A DNA stretch of 64,000 bases from positions 10,549,882 through 10,613,881 of the forward strand of contig NC_088778.1 of NCBI RefSeq assembly GCF_954871325.1, in the 5' to 3' direction. The translations under genes and the position numbers were made by a program. Numbering within the stretch: the stretch's first letter is position 1; the number at the start of each line of letters is the position of its first letter. The stretch comes from Gordionus sp. m RMFG-2023. Its lineage: Eukaryota; Nematomorpha; Gordioida; Chordodea; Parachordodidae. Under the pieces are notes generated by a model. That model saw only the letters and a list, made by a program, of their open reading frames with translations. It was not told the DNA's origin and did not search any database. This document shows, one piece after another, positions 57,201-64,000 of this stretch.

Positions 57201-60200
57201 ATCTTTCCAAGACAAGCTAAACGATATACGCATCTCATTTTCACTTTATGTAGTCAATAAGAATTGTGAGTGTATATCTATAATCTGATTGATAGTATAT
57301 AATAATAATTTTTTTTTAAAAAAACATGCTTACTCAGTGGTGTAACAATCACGTTAGAAGAGGCGGCCCGAATCTGGGTCCTAATTTTATTTAGTTGGGT
57401 AATGGCAGATCTGAACCATATGAGTCAAAAAAATCTCCGCTTTATTCAAAGTTGAGTTATCCTTTTTTTTTAAAAAACCCAGCATAGGTTATGGTCCGCT
57501 AAAATATTGATTTAACAGTTTTTTAATTAGGCGCAAACTGGAGCTAATAGTATAGATATGCCAATTTTTTAATATCAGATCTGCGGATATCTTTAAACTG
57601 GAGATCCAATGTATCAAAAATGGTAGATTATAAATTATTTTTATTTCAATATCATTATTATCATTGATCTACAAAAAGAGGTACTTCAAATTAGATCGTC
57701 ATAAATTTTATTTTCATAACTATTAGGGTGTTATTATTGTCACAATAATTATATATTTATAAATAACTGAAAATTATTAAATTATTTTAGTTACCCGTTT
57801 ATGTTTAATCAAAAGGGAAGGAATTGCTTGACACTTTACGTTAATATAATTGGACATTTATTTATGTTCAAATTATCCAAAATAAACATTATCCTTAATT
57901 TTTTAGATCAATTTATTACATACTTTCTTAAACCTTTATAATATAAATTTTTATTTTTAAAACATAAATTATATAAAATAAAAATCGCAAATGAATATTA
58001 AAAATATTTCATATTTAATATCTTAAAATCTCTCTATCGACTAATTATTTTCATCGGACAATGGTTTGGTTTTACTGGAATCCTCTGTCTAAATTTAATA
58101 AAAAAAATGAGATATGCAAACATAGAACTTAAAATAAATGTCATTTGATAAAAGAGGGTCAAATATTTTTGGGAAATATTTACAAAAAATGTGTGAGATC
58201 TAGATTTCAATTCTACCTAAAAGAATTATGACCCTCATTTACAATAAAGTTGACGTAACCTAGCCAGTATTAGAGCTATAATGGCGACTATTTTGATTTC
58301 TCGAACGTTAAGGGCGTTCATTTTGATTTGAATATTATACTTTTCTAATCTCTCATCATTTTTGATCAATATCAATAAAACGAACATCTTTGAATAATTC
58401 ATTAAATGTAAAAAATTTTGCTTTCAAAATTATTTACGGATTTTTTTTTGGTCTAGCGACGCATATTTATTTTATTTGTATATTTTTGGTTTATTCTATT
58501 CCCGATGAACATTTCCCCTATAATTCTCTTATAATAAATTAGATAGGATATTGGTGATAGGCCGATGCCAACCTTGATATAGGATCGGCCTCGATAAACA
58601 GTATCGGTAAACCTCTAGCAACAAAATATACCTTTTAGTAGTCCATAATTTAAACAAAAGGATTACTTACTTAGAGTGGGGATGAGTTCTAAGACTTTTG
58701 GTAGTTCAGGGCTAGAATGAATTTGGCGGGAATCCCTACCCTCTCAAGTTACTTACGATTGGAAATAAAATTAATAATGAACTAGATTTGAAAGCAGCTT
58801 AGGATATGAATAAGGTAATATTTATGCAATAATTTATAGTAAAATAATAATAATTTTTTATTAATAACTGCATAATGGATGTAATATTTGTACTTTTTCT
58901 ATTATAAAACACTTAATTCAAAATAAACAAAATTTGGCTGGCCCAAAATAGTATAATTTTGGCTTTTGGCCTGCTCCTCCCTGCACGGGACTATACCAAG
59001 ATGTTTTGAAAATGTTTGCTTGTAACCAGGCCCGCAGCATCGTTGTTACGTCATTGATGGTCAAAATCAATCATAATAAAATTATTGTTATATGTTCATT
59101 TAGCGCGAGATTTAGACATAAAGGACTCGATCATCAACGACAACGGAATGCAGGGGATATTGGTAAATGGATATAGGAATGCTATTGAAATAATGAATAC
59201 AAACATTTCATCAAATCATCACATCGCAGGGGTTCAGATCGAGAGCGGAGCCGGGAATATCTTGATCGAAAATGGAACTTTCGAAAGCAATCATGGTTCG
59301 GCAGTAAATATAACTTATTCAGGCGGCTTGATTAACATAACCAAATGTACGGTTCATGAAAGTGAAGGATACGGCGTAGCCCTCAATGTCCACAATAATA
59401 GAAATGATGATCGTGCTTATTTAAACCCTGGTATCATGTCTAAGGAAGCAATGGTTTCAATATTTGCACTCACAAATAGCAATCCGATGCTATTCGTTCA
59501 CGAATGTAATTTTATGAAAAACCGCAAAAGCTCAATATATTTAGGGAATTACCTGCGGGAAATAATGGCGTTGGTATCGAACATACGGGACAATATTAAC
59601 AATTACCCAGAAATTCAAGCAATGCCTAAACATTATTCGGTATCCATAATTTATAACAAATTTTTGTTGAATTACCATTATCCGATCCATATTGATTTTA
59701 GTGAAGATTGGCGGACTGATAACCTAAATTCTTATAACATGACAATATTTACCAATATTAATAATAACACTTTCGAAGGCAACCTTAGACCTGGGCTCAA
59801 ATTCTTATATCATCATGGGATGAAACTTAAGGCTAGCATAGGTTCAAACATATTTTCTAACAATAGTAAAGGCGCAATTATAATTCAAAGTTATCGAGAA
59901 AACGAATTCAAGGATACTGATACACATTTAGACTCCTTCAATAACCATTCTAATAATAGATATAATGATTTTTACGGGCAAGGAGCTGAAGTAGATGTTC
60001 ATTACAATTATTTCATCCGAAATTCTGGAAATTTTGTCATGTTAATCGGCCTTATATCTAAACCCTATTATGGACCAGGAAGACTTCATGTCACTTACAA
60101 TTACTTTGTCAACAACATCATTAGAAGTTACGCCCGATCTTTAACTAGCACTTACAACACTAAATCCAGGAGTCAGATCCACGCTGTGGTAGCGATAACT

Positions 60201-63200
60201 GGATGTTCCGTGGCAAACCTAAAGGTGGAAAGGAATCATTTTGCTAATGCGCCGATTTTTTCAGATTATGAACTTGGCACCCGGTGCAAAGATAGATTAG
60301 CCGTATTATCTGCCCGATTTAATTGGTTTGAATCTAAAAGCATCATAGACCAGTTACAAATTAATGAGATTTATGACAAAGTGTTCGACCAAAAATTTCG
60401 TTATAATCTAGCCAAATTTGATATACATCCTTTTCTCAGAACCTCTAACCTAAACGGACCGACCTCGAACACACCTTTTACCAGAAATTTTTTGCGGGTC
60501 ACTAAAGACTCTGATTATATAATTGGTGGAATGCTAGAAGATCGTTTCTATTTAACGCGTGAATATTCGCCTTACACAGTTAACGAAGATATTTTTGTCA
60601 CGCGAACTGGCGAACTGAGGGTTGATCAAGGGGTCGAAATCAGATTCGAAAATGGGGTCGGTATGTTTGTTGAGGGAAAATTATTTGCGATAGGTTTAGA
60701 GAGTGCATATCCGCCTAGATCAGGAAATATTTTATTTTTGCAAAAAAACACGTTACTACCGAGTTATTTTTTGAATGAAGATTACCTCTCTAAAAACCTA
60801 AGCGTCGATGAGGCCAATGTTACAATGAAAACCAAAGGCGTCTACGATTACTATGATTCTAACTCCACGACAAGCGCTTATTACCAGCCTATCAATGACG
60901 ATAAAAAAAATTGGGAAACTATTTTGCAGGAAGAAGAAACATTGTATCGCAAAATCAAGAACGAAGAACTGGAGTTTCCCAAAAACGTCAAAGTTCTCAA
61001 CGACCTTATAAATGAAAAATTTCGTCAACGTTCTCGGAATATTTTGATAGGCCTGGACGGGAGACTCCATGTGCATATTAACGGTAGTTGGGGTACGGTA
61101 TGCATCAAAGGATGGACGATTAGAAACGCTATGCTAGCTTGTAAATCGATGGGTTTAGTGCTTGACAAAAGATCTTGGAAACTAAAAGCTCCCCCGGCAG
61201 TTAAAGGTCGAGGCTGGAGTAACAAAGAGATCCCTTATCCGTGGCCCATTTTAATGAGCGAGGTTAATTGTGACGAGTCAGACAATGATATAACGGAGTG
61301 CAACCATGAATTAGAAATCGAGCATTCTTGCTCCCACGATGATGATGTGGCCTTGAAATGCCTGATTCCCAAATGGGCTGGTATATTAAATGTTTATTAT
61401 ATTATAATTTTTTCGATATTTATTCTTAATTCGAAGAAAAGCATTTCTTTAACTAAAATATTTCATAATTTTTTCCCCAATCCCATCAAGGTATACGATT
61501 CGGCTTTTTTTCTCAAAAAAGCGAGATGAACCACGTGATCATTCAAAACAGCGGAATTTTTGATATGGATACAGGAGAAACTGCTCCTGCTCTTACATTA
61601 GACTTAAACATTCATGATTTAAAACATGTGGAATTGGATCGAAATTACTTTGGCGGGCTCAGAGTAATATTTAACGACTACTTAAAGCCTCAAATCATCG
61701 AGCACAGTCGTATTTCATTTAATGAAGGAAACGGTGTTACCTTGCATACCCCAGGCGTTTCCTTCCTGTTCTGTTCGTTTTCGGATAACTCTGGAGCTGG
61801 TATTCATTACAACCCATACTTGACAGAATGGCAAACCGAAGAAGTGTTCAAATGGAACAAGGATTTGCGATATCCAAACGCTGAAATAATTTCTATGGAG
61901 GAGGTCGATACTATGATCGCTAAAGAATACGTACTTCAAAATGATAAAGGTATATATTTATATTTTGGGCGACAAGATTACGCAACTCCGTATGAGAAAA
62001 ATTTGAATATATCCACTTTTAGGAGTAATGTACTGACGGCGCAACTCTTTGGATCTATTATTGACTCCTCTAAGACTTTTAAATTGGAGATTATAGACCA
62101 CTTTCAAACATATAAACGCGTTATCGACGTTAGCAAGAGTTGGGCTGATTTTCCCTTTATATCTATCACTTGGAATTTAAATATTCACTATAACGTATTT
62201 GGCAATATACCACATCCTCCCTTTATCTTGTACATTAAAGCAATAAAAAGTAAAATTATTGTTTTTTGTAAAGATTTTATTTTTTTTGAAAATTTTAAAT
62301 TACACAATAGACTCCATTATTTAACATCATAATTTTTACATTTATTTAATGTAACAGTTCCAGTCCGAACACAAATTACTCCCTATATAAGTATCTTGAA
62401 TTCAACGGTTTTGCGAAATTCGGAGGGAGCCTCAATAACTCTATATGATTCGTTAAATAACAAAGATATCTTCACACCGTTCCCGGATCTAGCGTATATG
62501 ACACAAATTATAAAATCATACAGTTCCATAACCAGGAATTTACACTCGGGGGGAGGGGGGATTTAAAATTACTTGTACTACAAAAATAAGACTAATAAAT
62601 AGTATACTCTAATATCACATCAATTTAAAAAATTTCACAAATTTCATTTTTTAGGGTAGCTGAAATTTATTTCCACCAGATAAGCCCCAAATGTAACCCT
62701 ATTTACGGCCCGGACTATATATTTTCATTCTAAATCTAAATGCATATTTAACTTTAGATTATTTCATAATGATTTGCATCTGCGATATTCTAACCTAACA
62801 TTCTTGTTAACCGGCACTAATTTCGAGGAGAACTCAAGATCTGCGATTACGCTGAATTCGCCCTTCCACAATACTCAACAATATTCTATCGTCAACGCGA
62901 CCATCATAATCGAGAACTGCAATTTCAAAAAAAATCTAAAGATATGGTCGACGAATGATTTGTATTGTTATGACTCTAATAACATCTGGACGATTATAAT
63001 GATTCACAACAATTTTCATACCAATTTTGCAGGTTTTACCATTTTATTTAACATTTATAACAGTGGCGTCGCTAATAATTATTATTTATGCATACATCAT
63101 CAAAACGCACTTTGCCTAATTTGAAAAATTTATGAGTGCTCGACCTCATCTGAATTATATAATTTTAAAAAAAGAAAAAGTAAATATACATTTTTAAAAT

Positions 63201-64000
63201 AATACATTTAGGTTTGGATATGTACTTCCCTTTCCTAATTAGCGACTATTCGATATCGAGAAAAGATATTAACCGGTTGCATGCCCGTCATAGTTTATGG
63301 TTGTACAACAATACTTTCGAAAATAATCGGAATTTCTCTTTCAAAATTCAAGGAGCTTACTTGAATATGACCCTCTCGAGAAACGTATTTCAAAATAATG
63401 TTGGTATAAAACTCCGGGAAACCTGTTGGGGAAAATCTAAATTTTTAGACTTTATTAAAGCAAAAATACCGTTCGGGATACTAGAAATAGAAGGGGCCAA
63501 TAAAATCATTAACCTGCTTAATAATACTTTTGAGGGAAACAAAGCTGATTTGATTTTAAAAATCAATATTGACTCCAATGATGGACCTATTATTTTTAAT
63601 CCTTCTTTAACGAAAAACGCTTCCTCTGCAGAAACTATATCATCCAATTTCGTATCAATCATCAAATACAATTATTTTAGACACAATTCACCCCTATTAG
63701 ATTATTCTCCTTCCAGTAAAAGTGTCACCAATCATTTTTCTAATTATTTAATAGGCATATTTGGTATACAACCTGTTACGCTGAATTATAATGCATTTCA
63801 AATTAATGATTACAAACATTGCTTGATAAGCGGGTTAAAATATAAATCAGCCCTGAATATTGCTCTTAAGTTTTCCAGAGTTGAACACTCGTTATCTTAC
63901 CCATCTATAGATGCTAGATATAATTACTGGGACACCCATGACAACATTCAAATACGCTCGAAAATTTTTGACTTTTACGAATGGAATTCTTTTGTAAACA
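38903..64000 (+). CDS. bark: Bark beetle (Bark/Anakonda) homologue, 5' and central part, 11 exons, continues past the window
   Basis: In Drosophila, Bark is a large single-pass protein needed for septate and tricellular junctions of epithelia. Exons read: 38903-39289, 54575-54741, 54985-55220, 55388-55897, 55964-56172, 56971-57265, 59104-61380, 61491-62249, 62358-62493, 62758-63062, 63212 to the window end. All internal sites are GT-AG, every phase matches, and about 2,020 codons join with no stop. Domains: N-terminal hydrophobic signal (residues ~24-35), an N-cap module, SRCR 1 (exons 2-4), a CUB-like domain (exon 6), beta-helix-type Asn-rich repeats (exon 7), a second N-cap module and SRCR 2 (end of exon 7), then more beta-helix repeats. 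The junction WAG|IRFGFF matches a conserved Bark segment. The remaining ectodomain and membrane segment lie downstream. Fly Bark is about 3,100 residues, so roughly two thirds is here. Confidence 0.93.
39290..41761. other. bark intron 1, first part
   Basis: AT-rich intron with G-rich tracts at 39510-39530 and 39648-39658. A GGCC-type MITE trace starts TAGAGATCATCTGCAGGCC at 41109 and may end near 41400; no target duplication was found for it. Confidence 0.4.
41770..43424 (-). mobile_element. hAT transposon with decayed transposase (1.66 kb)
   Basis: An 8-bp target duplication CCTTGGGG lies at 41762-41769 and 43425-43432. The ends are TTGACCTATGCGCC and, inverted, TAGACTATGCGCC. On the minus strand the C-terminal dimerisation domain is clear: SELPNLSSLDKKILCIPALS then PSERVFSTAGLTLNSRRSSL at 42318-42034. 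An earlier transposase fragment lies at 42984-42748. The frame is interrupted by several stops and shifts, so it is dead. It is inserted in bark intron 1. 43433-45951 after it is unremarkable AT-rich intron; 44950-45180 has degenerate GGCC-rich debris. Confidence 0.92.
45960..47283 (-). mobile_element. hAT transposon, second type, decayed (1.32 kb)
   Basis: The ends are CAGAGTTGT, inverted at both sides, with subterminal AGTAGCGCGC(T) motifs. The flanks CTAGAAAG (45952-45959) and CTATCAAG (47284-47291) agree at 6 of 8. On the minus strand an N-terminal start at 47033 (MSSLMDIQIVESDSDNDINE), a middle piece at 46782-46579 and a C-terminal dimerisation block LPLSASVERLFSKAKLLLSD followed by RRSTLGDDN (46486-46211) are visible. 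The frame is interrupted. It is a different hAT lineage from the 41770 element. Confidence 0.88.
47825..48613 (+). repeat. Possible MITE with GGAAAAAAACCCC inverted ends
   Basis: The left edge carries CCGGAAAAAAACCCC and AGGAAAAAAAACCCCGG; the right edge carries TCTGGGGGTTTTTTTCTGG. They are imperfect inverses about 790 bp apart. No target duplication could be fixed, so this is tentative. Surrounding 47292-49750 is otherwise unremarkable intron. Confidence 0.35.
49751..51966 (-). mobile_element. Long-TIR DNA transposon, copy 2 (2.2 kb)
   Basis: The ends are ATATGGTGAATTCCATATC at left and its inverse at right, inside inverted repeats of about 570-600 bp. On the minus strand, 51052-50777 reads [20 protein letters not shown] and KIYYFSDGAVTNIK; further on come [20 protein letters not shown] and PYELH. 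It is the same family and orientation as 5138-7996 but without the nested MITE. The transposase frame has several interruptions. The conserved D in FSDGA and in PCDILG could be part of a DDE triad (inference). The superfamily is not assigned. Confidence 0.85.
51967..53277. other. bark intron 1, third part
   Basis: AT-rich intron with degenerate GGCC/GATCTGACC debris at 52030-52330 and nothing else. Confidence 0.4.
53278..53661 (+). mobile_element. hAT-like MITE with ACCGGTCT motifs (384 bp)
   Basis: The ends are TAGTGAAGGGCACCGGTCT and, inverted, TAGTGAGGTCAACGGTCT. Internal copies of AAAAGACCGGTCT lie near both ends. The flanks TTTAATGA and TTAATAAG agree only loosely, so the target duplication is eroded. 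53662-54574 has nothing further. Confidence 0.72.
54575..54741 (+). CDS. bark: bark exon 2 (start of SRCR 1)
   Basis: The acceptor GGAAACAG is followed in phase 0 by GTPQNRILMSSLEQDLDFPN, then RLTDGSDLSNGRLQIFYKNK and WRTICTQSF, the opening of an SRCR domain. The donor is TTCAA|GTACAT (phase 2). Confidence 0.88.
54985..55220 (+). CDS. bark: bark exon 3 (SRCR 1 middle)
   Basis: The acceptor is TATTCTTAAAAG. The first base completes Asn, then WSFVTENPEYSSQRYWNQKD, ITIACRGAGF and SCFGDEKELQQCANW follow, with the cysteines expected of SRCR. The donor is TGTG|GTATTT (phase 1). Confidence 0.93.
55388..55897 (+). CDS. bark: bark exon 4 (SRCR 1 end and first beta-helix segment)
   Basis: The acceptor is ATATTTACAG. 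It encodes GENYILGIRCWNDACLGDSC closing the SRCR, a linker, and then RLDFIDLTYAGRDRYGKRVA and LNSVNIKYCHFTALHYDR, the start of beta-helix type repeats. The donor is CAACCAAG|GTAATA (phase 1). Confidence 0.93.
55964..56172 (+). CDS. bark: bark exon 5
   Basis: The acceptor TTAAAAAAAG sits in a short 66-bp intron. It encodes GINLNARIIGNVTIEGTRIA and NNYGRGIIYSLNS, then FDFCSRPYLGLNQVYPVIIS. The donor is AAGCAA|GTATAT at a codon boundary. Confidence 0.9.
56971..57265 (+). CDS. bark: bark exon 6 (CUB-like domain)
   Basis: The acceptor TTTTAATTACAG is followed in phase 0 by IFLTKHGYFTIHFSHLRSNL, RAYIEIRDGSESYDKLIAKI and VTTGPKVSMKFSYSSP, the pattern of a CUB domain. The donor is AATT|GTGAGT (phase 1). 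The intron before it, 56173-56970, holds nothing else. The intron after it, 57266-59103, includes a CAGTGGTGTAACAATCACG motif at 57335 that may be the end of an old hAT element. Confidence 0.92.
59104..61380 (+). CDS. bark: bark exon 7 (beta-helix repeats, second N-cap module, SRCR 2)
   Basis: The acceptor is GTTCATTTAG. This 2.28 kb exon encodes Asn-rich strands such as NDNGMQGILVNGYRNAIEIM and VERNHFANAPIF, a second N-cap module (SPYTVNEDIFVTRTGELRVD, GVEIRFENGVGMFVEGKLFA) and SRCR 2 (GLDGRLHVHINGSWGTVCIK to DDDVALKCL). The donor is GGGCTG|GTATAT (phase 1); the frame stays open about 150 bases beyond but those are intron. Confidence 0.96.
61491..62249 (+). CDS. bark: bark exon 8
   Basis: The acceptor is TCCCATCAAG. 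Two bases complete Gly of the WAG motif, then IRFGFFSQKSEMNHVIIQNS and GIFDMDTGETAPALTLDLNI follow. The donor is ATAAAAA|GTAAAA (phase 1). Confidence 0.93.
62358..62493 (+). CDS. bark: bark exon 9
   Basis: The acceptor is AATGTAACAG. It encodes PVRTQITPYISILNSTVLRN and SEGASITLYDSLNN. The donor is CTAGC|GTATAT (phase 2), chosen because only this GT matches the phase of exon 10; the frame reads on to 62566. Confidence 0.82.
62758..63062 (+). CDS. bark: bark exon 10
   Basis: The acceptor is ATTTAACTTTAG. One base completes Ala, then LFHNDLHLRYSNLTFLLTGT and NFEENSRSAITLNSP follow, a beta-helix strand pattern. The donor is AACA|GTGGCG (phase 1). Confidence 0.87.
63212..64000 (+). CDS. bark: bark exon 11 (runs off the window)
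   Basis: The acceptor is AATACATTTAG. Two bases complete Ser, then LDMYFPFLISDYSISRKDIN and WLYNNTFENNRNFSFKIQGA follow. Near the end, DARYNYWDTHDNIQIRSKIF and DFYEWNSFVN match the conserved NYW...IFDF segment that closes beta-helix units in Bark. Confidence 0.94.

Noticed and set aside
60798-61225. Minus-strand frames under bark exon 7
   Set aside because: Shadow frames opposite a strongly conserved coding exon.
61381-61529. Open frame continuing past bark exon 7
   Set aside because: After the donor GCTG|GTATAT the frame turns into low-complexity hydrophobic residues, and the protein resumes exactly in phase at 61491. The extension is intron read-through.
62494-62566. Extension of bark exon 9 to the next GT at 62529
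   Set aside because: That site would leave the wrong phase for exon 10; the GTATAT donor at 62494 gives a consistent join.

Overview
This is a very AT-rich animal nuclear window. There is no bacterial gene organisation. Coding sequence sits in short GT-AG exons separated by long introns and spacers full of transposable elements. Two conserved host genes can be read by joining exons in phase, both on the + strand. SART1 is the U4/U6.U5 tri-snRNP splicing factor (yeast Snu66); the C-terminal ~60% is here, 11 exons, 1047-22624, with earlier exons lying left of the window. A homologue of the insect tricellular-junction protein Bark beetle (Bark/Anakonda) occupies 38903 to beyond 64000; 11 exons join into ~2,020 codons with no stop. 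A Bark homologue points to an invertebrate, probably a protostome. I cannot name the phylum or species.

Layout. 1-22624: SART1 3' part. Its introns hold a tRNA-like fossil, a TTAGGC-containing minisatellite, two opposed remnants of one Ty3/gypsy-like family, a long-TIR DNA transposon carrying a nested hAT MITE, a non-LTR retrotransposon remnant, several hAT-type MITEs and a 119-bp tandem array. 22625-38902: intergenic. It contains a piggyBac-like 7.2 kb unit (TTAA at both ends) holding a young non-autonomous LTR element and an old Ty3/gypsy fossil, then a ZMYM1/DUF4371-type hAT element that itself holds a Harbinger-like MITE and a GGCC-rich element. 38903-64000: the Bark gene. Its 15.3 kb first intron contains two hAT transposons with decayed transposases, a second copy of the long-TIR transposon and other MITEs. 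From 54575 on the exons are dense.

The two host genes are functionally unrelated and simply adjacent. Element boundaries are supported by target-site duplications in many cases, which gives relative ages: hAT MITEs are younger than the LINE, the long-TIR transposon and the larger GGCC element they sit in, and the LTR element with identical LTRs is the youngest datable insertion. Every family call comes from reading the sequence by eye; no database search was run.
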